From Allodiplogaster sudhausi (Eukaryota > Nematoda > Chromadorea > Rhabditida > Diplogasteridae): a stretch of 64,000 nucleotides of DNA. The translations under genes were made by a program, and so were the position numbers. Positions 53,261 to 64,000 of the stretch are shown piece after piece. The notes beneath the pieces were generated by a model. It searched no databases and was not told where the DNA came from. It was given only the letters and a program-made list of their open reading frames with translations. The stretch's first letter is position 1, and the number at the start of each line of letters is the position of its first letter. Location: assembly GCA_945643635.1 (NCBI GenBank), contig CALZFC010000005.1:11526001-11590000 (forward strand), given 5' to 3'.

Positions 53261-54387
53261 GGGCGGAAAACAAGTTTGCTTCGTCAAAGATATTTATTTT
53301 TTTGCATTGAATAAGACTAAACACTACCGGATACTCTTCTAAATTTTGTTACAGCTTTTAAAATTGGAGAAATTTTAGTGTCAAACAAAAATATCAATTT
53401 ATATGCAGCAGAATTCGTCATTGTTACAGTACATATATGAATATAAGATGCAAAGGTAACAATGAGAGAAAAGGATGGAGAGATAGCGAGGGATGAAAGA
53501 AGAGAGAGAGAAAGATAGAGAATGAGAGAGAGAGGGGGAAGGGAGAGAGAGAGAGAGTGATAGAGAGAGAGAGATTTGGAGAGAGAGATTGAGAGAATGA
53601 GAGAGGAAAAGAGAAGGAAGCAAAATGCTCTGCTGTGTTTTGTCACAGTTGCTTCAGTGATATGCACACGAGAGCAGAGCAGAAAGCCATATCAATGCTT
53701 CTCCAATTTCCTGTGCATGACGCCCGCGGCTTTGTTGTTGTTGGACGAGGTAGAGAGAGATGGTGAGAGGGAAATACAGAATACATAGAAATACAGAGAT
53801 AAAGAACAGATAGAGAAAGAGTGAGAGAGAGAGAGAGCAAGTAGAAGAGAAAATGAGAGGGACATTTAAAGAGAGAGAGAGGGAGAAAGTGAGAAAGAGA
53901 CGCAGAGAGAGAGAGAGAGAGTGAGTGAGAGAGAGTAAGAAACTGGAGACAGGAAGCAAGTTGAAAGACAATGAAGCAAACTCGGCACAACTCTGGAACA
54001 GGCCGTGTAAGGCTTACTCATATATTTAGTATATGTATATGTATGTATGTATGCATATGACTACTATATACTCTATAGACAATTGATGTCATTTTTGATC
54101 TACGCACATAAGGAACTTCATTTAGCCTCCATCCCCCCTCCCACCCACCATCTAATAAGGTGTTGTGATGTCGATTGTCCCTGCGAAAACAATGGAGAGA
54201 GAGGGTTGAGACTGCCTCTAAAGAAAGGGGCTTTAAAGGGTGGAGAAACAAGAGTGGGGGCCACGCTTAACTTGGCGAGACTAGTGACCTTTTTTTTAGA
54301 GGGCGTGGGGAGACAAGACAAATAATTCTAGTGACAAGCACTTTATATGTACGCAAGCAAGCAGACACTTAATATCCATTGAAAAGG

Positions 54388-54431
<44 letters not shown>

Positions 54432-54470
54432 AGAGAGAGAGAAAGAGGGAATGAGAGAAGGAGAAAGAGG

Positions 54471-54510
<40 letters not shown>

Positions 54511-54969
54511 TAGTAGTAGAAACTCCATAGGTACACCAACAACACGCCTGTAATGGTAGTCGTTGAATGAATGACGAGGGCGTCTAATTTCCTTCCCAGT
54601 TTGTATACGAAATGGATGTTTGTAGACTTTGAACAAACAAAAAAAAAAGTCTTCTCGGGAGAATGGAGAATTTTGACAGCGGGAATCGGTTTGTGATAAT
54701 ATTGGGAGAGGAAATGAGAAGATAGGAGAAGAAGATCGTAGGCGAATGAGCATGAAGGAGAGAGAGATAGCGAGAGAGAGTGAGAGTGAGAGGATGAGAG
54801 ACTGAGAGAGAGAGAGAGAGTGGGAGAGAGAGATAGCGAGAAACAGGAGGGAGAAAGTGAGTGAGAGAGAGAGAGATGCAGATAATGAAGAAGAGAAAAG
54901 AAACATGAGAAAAGTCCTGTCCAAGAAGTTTGCCTCTTGGAAACTGTGAGAGGTGTGACCGAGTCTGGC

Positions 54970-55024
54970 CCTTTTATGCTGTTCATATCGCAGCAGGAAG
55001 TGGGCGGAGCCTATCAACCAATCA
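54970..55024 (-). promoter_or_regulatory. Promoter-like module, left IR2 arm
   Basis: On the minus strand: CCAAT-type (ATTGG), CCGCCC and CATAAAAGG in order with about 25-nt spacing. The mirror copy is at 60481-60535. Both copies point away from the DB gene 2 loop. No clear downstream gene is visible beyond CT-rich frames. Confidence 0.35.
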
Positions 55025-55684
55025 CCCCCCCCCCTCCCCCCCATCTTGCGAATGTTATCTCTTATCAATGTCAGCCAGACTACACATTCCTCTAAATTGA
55101 TGTACACTTATTATGGTTAGATATGAGGAACCGGGAATCGCGAGGAATCAAGAAATGTCGACAAGTTCACTGCACATTCTGCATTGGAGATCTTTCACTT
55201 CTTTATCGTTATCGCTGGCTAATCAGCTCATTATCAGCTGATAAAAACAGTAAAATAATAGAATGATATTATCAATTTATTGGATGCACAGCGGAATTTT
55301 TTTGTTGGCATTTTTGTGGTTATTTACTGTATGAGAAGGTTCATTGTTAGTTGGCAAAAATAGATTGATAAAAGTAAATATAATTAGTAAGTTCTTCGGT
55401 GACACCTGGCTATGCATACGTGGACATCATGTCAAATGTACTGTAGTCTGCAGAAAGCAACTAGCAAAAAGAATGCGACACACTTCAAAGCTAGAATTGT
55501 AGGCGTGCGCACCCTCTATCAGATCTCCCTTTATTTGTTTAATTTTTTTCTTCAAAGGCTAGACTAACCACGCGTTTCTGTACAAATTTTGCGGATAGTA
55601 AACTTGTTGAGGGAATGCCTATCATAAGATACAGAGACATCTTCGGAAAAGACATAGAAAAGAGGAAAACGGGGAAGGGAAGGG

Positions 55685-55835
55685 GTCTAGTTGTAGGGGG
55701 GGGGGGGTCTATTTGGCAGGAAGGTGTCTAATTGGGTGGGGAGAAATCTAATTGGCAATGCGAGGGGGTCTAATCGGGGGGGGGGGAGGGGTTTAATTGG
55801 ATGGGGAGGGGAGTGGTCAAATTGGGTGGGCTTAG
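55685..55835 (+). repeat. G-rich tandem repeat after DB gene 2
   Basis: Six or so degenerate units of GGGGGTCTAATTGGG type with G runs up to 13, directly abutting the DB gene 2 stop codon on its 3' side. Confidence 0.75.
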
Positions 55836-55932
55836 AGTGCCGCCGCGGCGACCTTGTGGCTCGCGAAGAACTTGCGCGCCTTGTCGTGAACGTTGTCATA
55901 GAAGCAGCTGGAAATGGATGAGAGAGAGAATT

Positions 55933-55963
<31 letters not shown>

Positions 55964-55997
55964 GAGAGGGAGTGCGAGAAGCAGAGAGAGAGAGAGA

Positions 55998-56033
<36 letters not shown>

Positions 56034-56102
56034 GAGAGAGAGAGAGAAGAAGTGGGAGATAGAGAGAAGTGTCAAGAGGCCGAAAGATATAGGAATGCAG
56101 AG

Positions 56103-56145
<43 letters not shown>

Positions 56146-57692
56146 GAACTTGCAGAAAGCTTACTGCTTGATCTCGTCGAACTTCTCGTAGCACGAAGCG
56201 TAGGTGTAGTCGATCTTGGTGAACTTGTCCGGCAGTTGGTTGCAGAAGACGAGGCACTTGTCACCGGCGGTAGCCGTGTTCACGCATTTGTTTTTTTTTT
56301 TTTTAATTAGTAACAAACATAATAATGCTCTAACAAAGTATTGAACAAAATTAAAAAAAATATATTGACTGACCCGTTTGGCGCAACACTTGGTGTGGTC
56401 GCGTCCTTGCGCGGCGCAAAAGTGCATCTCGGGCAGCGAATCGAGCGGACACTCATCCGCGCCCACGAACATCTTTCCGAGCTGGAGAGGGATTACGGTA
56501 AAGTTAGAGATGGATTACGGTAGAGGGAGAGAGAGAGAGGGAGGGAGAGAGAGGGAGAGAGGGAGAGAGAGAGAGGGACAGAGAGGGAGAAAGAGAGAGT
56601 GAGCACGCGAAACGCTAACAAGGTCCTGGTTGTAAGCGGCAAAGTTGCAGCGGCGCTGGCAGCCGGCGGGCAGGTTACGCTCGGCGCAGCACGCGCCGAA
56701 GAGGAAGTTGGGGTCCTGAGGGGAAGAAGGATGGGTTACGGTAGTCGGAAATATGTATGTAGTTGGAAAAAAAACGCCTATTCCTCACTGTGACTTGCTG
56801 CAGTGTCGCATTCTCTGGCTGCTTGCTCTCCCACATCCTGAGGCCATAGATCTGGCCAAAGTCCTCCTCGTTGGCGGTGTCGCCCTCGAGTCGGAGGACG
56901 CCGCGTGCCTTGGCGCGGCAGCCACAGCCTCCGCCACCGCCGCCGCCGCCTCCGCATTCGCCACCGCACCCGCCGCCGCCCATCATCTTGGAGCACTGCA
57001 AAGAGAGGGAGGGGGAATAGGACAGAGCTCCCCTCGGATAACTTTTGGAATAGAGTCTACCGAGAGATTACTAGAATAGATCCCAAACCCAACGGATAAC
57101 TAGAATAAAGCATAAATCAAAGGGATAACTGGAATAGAGCCCAAACATAAGGAATGACTAGAATAGACCCCAAATCCAAGGGATAACGAGAATAGAACCC
57201 ACACCCAAGGGATATGTAACTTGAATAGAGCCCCAGGGATACAGCTTAAATAAGATACGTGTGTAATAATATTGGAGCACTCTTTACTGTAGAAGTTTTA
57301 AAAAGTACAAAAAAACCTGCATAGTAGCTGAGCTTTCAATATCCCGAAAAATTAGTCTCTTACCGTATCCAGTGGTTCGTGGGCGGTTTTCATAAAATGA
57401 GTGCAAGAATTCTCATTTTATAAAGTAGAGGAGTAACCCGGGGTGTCTATTTGGAGATTATCTATACGTACGTTCACTTACATTCAGGCATGCACGTGTT
57501 AGTCCAGATTTAAGTTCCTGGTGTGAAAGAGAGAGAGATAGAGAGTAAGGAAAAATGAGAATTTAAAAAAACTACGAAAATAAATAAATTCAATTATGGA
57601 TGTGTCATGTCCAGCCAGCTTTTACTTCCTGGTATGCAAATAGTTACTAGAGAATGGAAAGAGAGAGAAAGAGAGAGGGCGAGAGAGAGGGC

Positions 57693-57731
<39 letters not shown>

Positions 57732-57768
57732 AAAAAGGACGAAAATAAACAACTTACGCCATGAGCAT
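55832..57768 (-). CDS. Secreted DB-module paralog (DB gene 2), possibly decaying
   Basis: Minus-strand paralog of DB gene 1. Exons by homology: exon 2 56789-56995 (69 codons, longer Gly/Cys run), exon 3 56620-56715, exon 4 56374-56481, exon 5 56165-56286, exon 6 55832-55907 (ends with a KVAAAAL tail). The 12 module cysteines are present, including the SCYEKF cysteine lost in DB gene 1. Two problems: the acceptor before exon 5 is gone (a poly-A run then CAAATGC, with no AG), although the 87-nt intron 56287-56373 is in frame and open, adding 29 mostly hydrophobic residues. A signal-peptide exon is also not resolved: a TATA-preceded ATG at 57766-57768 gives only 11 nt before a GTAAGT, in the wrong phase for exon 2. 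So it is either a functional gene with retained intron or a young pseudogene. Confidence 0.75.
57030..57260 (+). repeat. 30-bp minisatellite in DB gene 2 intron 1
   Basis: About seven degenerate copies of GGATAACTAGAATAGA(N)CCCAAA-type units, each about 30 bp. Confidence 0.8.
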
Positions 57769-57820
57769 TTTCAAGTCGGGGGGATGATCTGTGGGATGAG
57801 GACGTCGGAAGAAGGATGCC

Positions 57821-57830
57821 TTTTTATATA
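57821..57830 (-). promoter_or_regulatory. TATA box upstream of DB gene 2
   Basis: Minus-strand TATATAAAAA, 53-62 nt before the ATG at 57768. The spacing is similar to DB gene 1. Confidence 0.6.
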
Positions 57831-59907
57831 TTGGCTCTTGCTCTACGATAGAACCCCCCCCTCACTCTCCCGCGTGTTTTCGACGGTATACCACAGGAAA
57901 CTTGTCTTTACTTCCTCAAAAACAGCCCAGTCATTTTGCCTAATTTCTCTCTTTCTCTAATTCTCTGCCTGCCTCTCTCTCTCTCCACCACTCTTTGACT
58001 ATCTCTCACACTCATTCCTCGTGCTCTCCTCCAATGTCATTCTATTTCTCATAGCTGGCTCGCTCTCTCTCTCTCTTTCTCTCTCTCTCTCTTTCTCTCC
58101 CGCTCCCGCTCTCTCTCTCTCTGTCTCACTGATCAGCCAATTATCCGAGCCCTCTGCATGGATGTCATTTATCCCATAATTATCCAGAGGCATCTTAGCT
58201 TTTATAACCCGCGCCGAAGCCATTTAGCGGGCTCATCTGCAAAACAACCCCCAAGTGTCTTACTTACTCAAGTGAGACCGCGGGTGTCATCTATGAACCA
58301 GTAAGAATAATTGGCTCTTCTAACATCCTGGTGGAAAATGAGTGATGTAAAAGGGTGAGAGAGAGAGAGAGAGATAGAGAGAGAGAGAGAAGACGAAGGG
58401 AAGATAAGGGAGAGAAGGGTGGGAGGGAAAGAGAAAAAAGAGAGGAGTCATAGAGATTAAGAATCTCAGAAGAAGCAGAGATCTATCCAAAGTGAGGACA
58501 TAAAGAGAAAAAACTACATATATGACGGTGCCAACTAAAAAATCAGCGTTTTCTGAGTTTTGACCGGTTTTCTGGGATTTTTGCAGCGTCTGCAAAAATA
58601 TACATGTATTAAATTGCAGTTTTTTTGATCAACTTTATACGCGTATAAAAGTATGCAATAATTGGAGCGAAATATGAGCACAAATGTATTTATTTATTTA
58701 TTTATTTAAATACACCGATTAAGATGTGACAACACTGGCAGAGATGTAACGTGACCGGCGAAAATATGCACGATATGAAATCAAAAATAGGAGAGAATGG
58801 CATGAAATGAGAGAGAGGAGAGGCAGAAAATATATGTGTGACTAGCCACTTAATTAATTAGCAATAGGGGATGGGAAAGGGAGAGGGCATCAGCTTGACA
58901 GCAATGGAACCTGAGCGGGGTGGACGAGGTCCCGCGTAATGGGGTGGAGGAATCCCCAGGGCTGGCAAGACCCAATGAGTGTGCTTGTACGTGTATAAAA
59001 GAGCTCAAAAACAGACCATAAAACTAGACAAAAATATACGCATACAAAAATGTGCAGAAAATATGAGCACGAAAATACGCGTACAAAAGTGCTCAGTATT
59101 TTTGCACAAAAAAGTACGCGTACAAAAGTGCTCAAAATTTTTGCACAAAAAAGTACGCGTACAAAGTGCTCAAAATTTTTGCGTACAAAACCACGTGTAC
59201 AAAAGTGCAAGAAATTTTGGGTCAAAAAGGACGCGTATAAAAGTGCTCAAAAGTTTGGGGGAGGACCCAGCTGCTACTTTTTAACGAGCTAGAATGAAAA
59301 ATGGCGCCAAAAACATACTTTGAAAATAGAATTCACATTAATAGAAACGGAAGCACCTGACAATTCATTAAATATATTAGCAGATTAACTGACGAATGGT
59401 ACGTGAGGTCTTGCAACGGCATTTTCAAAGGATAAATTCTTCCCGGCTTATACTGGATAATGAGAGATTTCGAAAAGGCCTCCCCGCAAGGCATCCCTGA
59501 CTCTATGTATCAGTGTTCGCGCTCTCTGTCTCACTCTCTCTCTCATTTCCTTTCTCTCTCTCTCTCTCTCTCTTTTTTTCCCTCTCTTTCTGTCTAGCTT
59601 TCTCTCACTTCTCCTTCTTCTTTCTTAAATGACGGCACCTTTAGTCATCGCATAGTCTAGTCGTTCGTCTTTGATAATTTAATTATCTGACAATAAAGCT
59701 TAGCGTGTGTGCCTCAACGTTTTATTTATGCTCGCCATTCGCGCCATGCGCCATTGAAGCCAGCGGTTGGCTCGGCTGGATCAGAGAGACTTTGGAGAGC
59801 ACCTTGACCCCTTCTCTTTTATCTAATCTCAAGTGTGTGAGCATGAATGACATCAAATCTAACTGAGTACAACATGAAGAAAGCTAAAAAAAAAAAAGAA
59901 GTTTCCA
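57831..59907. other. IR2 loop, upstream side of DB gene 2
   Basis: No gene found. It contains CT/GA tracts (57975-58120, 58355-58400, 59520-59600), the 25-nt block shared with DB gene 1 upstream DNA (58517-58541, minus), a (TTTA)n run near 58690 and the 40-bp tandem repeat. Confidence 0.6.
58984..59260 (+). repeat. 40-bp tandem repeat with GTACGCGTAC core
   Basis: About six or seven copies of a roughly 40-bp unit, TACGCGTACAAAAGTGCTCA followed by an A/T-rich spacer. The middle copies contain the perfect 10-bp palindrome GTACGCGTAC. Open frames across it on both strands are repeat artefacts. Confidence 0.85.
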
Positions 59908-60993
59908 TATCCGCAAAATTTGTACAGAAACGCGTGGTTAGTCTAGCCTTTGAAGAAAAAAATTAAACAAATAAAGGGAGATCTGATAGAGGGTGCGCAC
60001 GCCTACAATTCTAGCTTTGAAGTGTGTCGCATTCTTTTTGCTAGTTGCTTTCTGCAGACTACAGTACATTTGACATGATGTCCACGTATGCATAGCCAGG
60101 TGTCACCGAAGAACTTACTAATTATATTTACTTTTATCAATCTATTTTTGCCAACTAACAATGAACCTTCTCATACAGTAAATAACCACAAAAATGCCAA
60201 CAAAAAAATTCCGCTGTGCATCCAATAAATTGATAATATCATTCTATTATTTTACTGTTTTTATCAGCTGATAATGAGCTGATTAGCCAGCGATAACGAT
60301 AAAGAAGTGAAAGATCTCCAATGCAGAATGTGCAGTGAACTTGTCGACATTTCTTGATTCCTCGCGATTCCCGGTTCCTCATATCTAACCATAATAAGTG
60401 TACATCAATTTAGAGGAATGTGTAGTCTGGCTGACATTGATAAGAGATAACATTCGCAAGATGGGGGGGAGGGGGGGGGGTGATTGGTTGATAGGCTCCG
60501 CCCACTTCCTGCTGCGATATGAACAGCATAAAAGGGCCAGACTCGGTCACACCTCTCACAGTTTCCAAGAGGCAAACTTCTTGGACAGGACTTTTCTCAT
60601 GTTTCTTTTCTCTTCTTCATTATCTGCATCTCTCTCTCTCTCACTCACTTTCTCCCTCCTGTTTCTCGCTATCTCTCTCTCCCACTCTCTCTCTCTCTCT
60701 CAGTCTCTCATCCTCTCACTCTCACTCTCTCTCGCTATCTCTCTCTCCTTCATGCTCATTCGCCTACGATCTTCTTCTCCTATCTTCTCATTTCCTCTCC
60801 CAATATTATCACAAACCGATTCCCGCTGTCAAAATTCTCCATTCTCCCGAGAAGACTTTTTTTTTGTTTGTTCAAAGTCTACAAACATCCATTTCGTATA
60901 CAAACTGGGAAGGAAATTAGACGCCCTCGTCATTCATTCAACGACTACCATTACAGGCGTGTTGTTGGTGTACCTATGGAGTTTCTACTACTA

Positions 60994-61033
<40 letters not shown>

Positions 61034-61072
61034 CCTCTTTCTCCTTCTCTCATTCCCTCTTTCTCTCTCTCT

Positions 61073-61118
<46 letters not shown>

Positions 61119-62988
61119 CCTTTTCAATGGATATTAAGTGTCTGCTTGCTTGCGTACATATAAAGTGCTTGTCACTAGAATTATTTGTCTTGTCTCCCCA
61201 CGCCCTCTAAAAAAAAGGTCACTAGTCTCGCCAAGTTAAGCGTGGCCCCCACTCTTGTTTCTCCACCCTTTAAAGCCCCTTTCTTTAGAGGCAGTCTCAA
61301 CCCTCTCTCTCCATTGTTTTCGCAGGGACAATCGACATCACAACACCTTATTAGATGGTGGGTGGGAGGGGGGATGGAGGCTAAATGAAGTTCCTTATGT
61401 GCGTAGATCAAAAATGACATCAATTGTCTATAGAGTATATAGTAGTCATATGCATACATACATACATATACATATACTAAATATATGAGTAAGCCTTACA
61501 CGGCCTGTTCCAGAGTTGTGCCGAGTTTGCTTCATTGTCTTTCAACTTGCTTCCTGTCTCCAGTTTCTTACTCTCTCTCACTCACTCTCTCTCTCTCTCT
61601 CTGCGTCTCTTTCTCACTTTCTCCCTCTCTCTCTCTTTAAATGTCCCTCTCATTTTCTCTTCTACTTGCTCTCTCTCTCTCTCACTCTTTCTCTATCTGT
61701 TCTTTATCTCTGTATTTCTATGTATTCTGTATTTCCCTCTCACCATCTCTCTCTACCTCGTCCAACAACAACAAAGCCGCGGGCGTCATGCACAGGAAAT
61801 TGGAGAAGCATTGATATGGCTTTCTGCTCTGCTCTCGTGTGCATATCACTGAAGCAACTGTGACAAAACACAGCAGAGCATTTTGCTTCCTTCTCTTTTC
61901 CTCTCTCATTCTCTCAATCTCTCTCTCCAAATCTCTCTCTCTCTATCACTCTCTCTCTCTCTCCCTTCCCCCTCTCTCTCTCATTCTCTATCTTTCTCTC
62001 TCTCTTCTTTCATCCCTCGCTATCTCTCCATCCTTTTCTCTCATTGTTACCTTTGCATCTTATATTCATATATGTACTGTAACAATGACGAATTCTGCTG
62101 CATATAAATTGATATTTTTGTTTGACACTAAAATTTCTCCAATTTTAAAAGCTGTAACAAAATTTAGAAGAGTATCCGGTAGTGTTTAGTCTTATTCAAT
62201 GCAAAAAAATAAATATCTTTGACGAAGCAAACTTGTTTTCCGCCCACTTGTATAATAAAGAGAGATATATGCCTTTTCATTTTGCTACATAATGAAAAGG
62301 CATATATTACTTTATTATACAAGTTGTTTAATGCCTATATTGTGACTGATATTTCCGGTAGCTTTATTGGCATTCATACAAAGAAAAGAAGCCTTTGAAT
62401 CAGGTGACTGTAAAATATTTTATTCAGAGGCTTAACAGCTGTCTCATTTTTAGGTGATGTTGTTGTGTTCTCTATTTAAAAATATATTCATTGAACGTTC
62501 AATGTTTATTCTTTCAGCAGGGTCTAAGTTGAAAGAGACATTTATATGTACATAGAGATATAAAAATAAATCCTAGCAGGAAGCTACCGTACTAACTAAA
62601 TCAGATATTTTAAGAACTGGTTAGGCGGCAAGCCAATAGATGTTTAAAAAAATATTTACGTATATGTTTTTATGTACATCAATGTCGCAGAGAATTGAAC
62701 TTTCAATGTATGTACTTTAATTGACACGAACCTTTTCATTTCTTTAGCAAAATGTATCTATGTAACTACGTTTCCATACGTATGTACCTTCTCCAACCAG
62801 CAAGGTAAGAATTATTGTAGGAAATGTTGTTGGACTGCGTGATGCTGAAGTGATGCGAAAGCATGGGAAACAACTATTTTCATATCAAAAAGGATCGAGG
62901 AGAACTCATACGTAAGGCATGGAAGAGAGTGAAAATAACTAGAGACAGACAGAGAGGTACAGAGAGAGAGAGAGACAGGAAGCGAGAT

Positions 62989-63023
<35 letters not shown>

Positions 63024-63812
63024 CCAAGGAGGTGAGGGAGGGAACCTCTCGGAGCGTTGAACGTTCGTGAAGAATGACGAGAGGTGGTATCCCAAAATAC
63101 TGAATCAAATGCGCATTAAGACACTTGCAGCATTCCTTTTGAGCTTCTTATTTCTCTCCTCTTCTCTCTCCCTCTATCTCTCTCATCTCTATTCTCACTC
63201 TCTCTCTTCTCTCTCCTCACTCTCTCTCATCTCTCTCCTCACTCTCTCTCATCTCTCTCCTCACTCTCTCTTTCTACCTCTCTCTCTCTTTCTCCCTCCC
63301 TCTCTCTTTCTCTTTCCCTCTCCCTCAATTTCTGTTACTTACATACATCACTCATCTCTAGAAATATCGTCCTCTGTATTCGCTCCCATTCCTTAGACGA
63401 TCTCCACGTTCGGGAAAGTTACTCTCCACTCACATTCGATTTAACCATCGCTCTCTCTCCCTTTTTTTTCTCTCTCTCTCTCTCTCGTCTTTCTCTCTCT
63501 CATCTAATCCCATGAAGCTAACCATAAGTGAGCAAAGACGTAGAAAGAAGATGTACGATCTTCTCTTTCGCTGTAGCAGTGTTTGATATGTACAATGTGA
63601 CTAACTGACTTCACAGAGAGATCTTAGTATTAGTCCGTTAGCCAATGATTTGCTCAAATGTATTATCAAGTGTCTATCTCCCTCCACCTTCCCTTCTCCT
63701 TCAATCCAACAGCCAAATAAGCTTATCACACGTGATTATAGCCACTTATGGATCTCTACATACATATACTTCAAGTCAAAAAATAATACAAATATGCCCT
63801 CTGCGAAACCAC

Positions 63813-63857
<45 letters not shown>

Positions 63858-63996
63858 GATTTTTCCAATAGCTTGCTTGCCTCCACATTTACACCTGAAT
63901 ACGACTACGATTCCGATTTTATATTATCACCTCCTTCTCATCTCTACACACTAATCTCCTTCCGCTTATCATATCGCTTCAGGAACCAGTGGGGTC
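59908..63996 (-). repeat. IR2 right arm
   Basis: Reverse complement of 51461-55597. The outer end cannot be fixed because the window stops 4 nt later, and three of those four bases still match. It carries the mirrored hairpin, palindrome and promoter-like module. Confidence 0.95.
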
Positions 63997-64000
63997 ATCA

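Larger units (their letters stand above)
51461..55597 (+). repeat. IR2 left arm
   Basis: 4137 bp matching 59908-63996 in reverse complement, with only scattered differences seen. Content: GA tracts, a 15+15-bp hairpin (53182-53260), a perfect 16-bp palindrome CATTGAACGTTCAATG (53002-53017) and, on the minus strand, a promoter-like module (CCAAT 55018-55022, GGGCGG 55002-55007, TATA-like 54970-54978). No convincing gene found. Confidence 0.95.

Noticed and set aside
58984..59260. CRISPR-like array
   Set aside because: The repeats are contiguous and degenerate without unique spacers, and the DNA is eukaryotic.
59050..59292. Lys/Thr-rich repeat protein frames across the 40-bp array (plus and minus)
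   Set aside because: Produced by a tandem repeat that happens to lack stops; no splice or promoter context.

Overview
The window is nuclear DNA of an animal, almost certainly a nematode. The evidence is: two genes for secreted 12-cysteine DB-module proteins (a family known mainly from nematodes); start codons sitting 0-5 nt after a pyrimidine/AG 3' splice site, as expected for spliced-leader trans-splicing; closely spaced same-strand genes that look like an operon; and a BEL/Pao element carrying a phlebovirus-type glycoprotein region, as reported for C. elegans Cer7-type elements. Introns are long and full of (GA)n/(CT)n. The species cannot be named from the sequence.

Region 1 (1-39.7 kb, all + strand). 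An unrecognised Pro/Tyr/Arg-rich protein gene enters from the left edge (12 exons, 30-8148). It is followed by MICOS10/MIC10 (9199-10386), then TFIIIC subunit GTF3C3/TFC4 (10994-36791; 34 exons, 1023 aa as modelled) and RNA polymerase III subunit POLR3H/RPC25 (37345-39705; 8 exons, 229 aa). An intact tRNA-Ala(AGC) gene lies in POLR3H intron 5, so two Pol III machinery genes host a Pol III-transcribed gene. GTF3C3 intron 5 contains a nearly pristine 9.1-kb BEL/Pao provirus (13023-22162) with 486-bp LTRs differing at one base, a 5-bp target duplication and one 2688-codon gag-pol-env reading frame.

Region 2 (31.5-51.2 kb, IR1). The last 12 exons of GTF3C3, POLR3H and the 3' end of a DB gene are present twice as a large inverted repeat (about 9.6 and 8.6 kb) around a 1.6-kb loop. 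The loop holds the promoter and exons 1-4 of DB gene 1; its exons 5-6 exist in both arms. The right arm has lost 1.47 kb (tRNA plus POLR3H exons 6-8) at a 6-bp microhomology, and has gained a 474-bp MITE with a TTA target duplication.

Region 3 (51.46-64 kb, IR2). A second inverted repeat (arms about 4.1 kb, loop 4.3 kb) follows only about 236 bp later, and its loop holds DB gene 2 on the minus strand. The two giant inverted repeats, each with a DB paralog in the loop, are the most unusual structure in the window. DB gene 1 has lost one of its twelve cysteines in the arm it now uses, while the other arm keeps it. DB gene 2 has lost a splice acceptor but stays open through the unspliced intron.

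Most of the remaining sequence is (GA)n/(CT)n microsatellite, minisatellites, transposon relics and unremarkable intron. Exon boundaries were read by eye from GT/GC...AG sites, phase continuity and family conservation; no transcript or database evidence was available.
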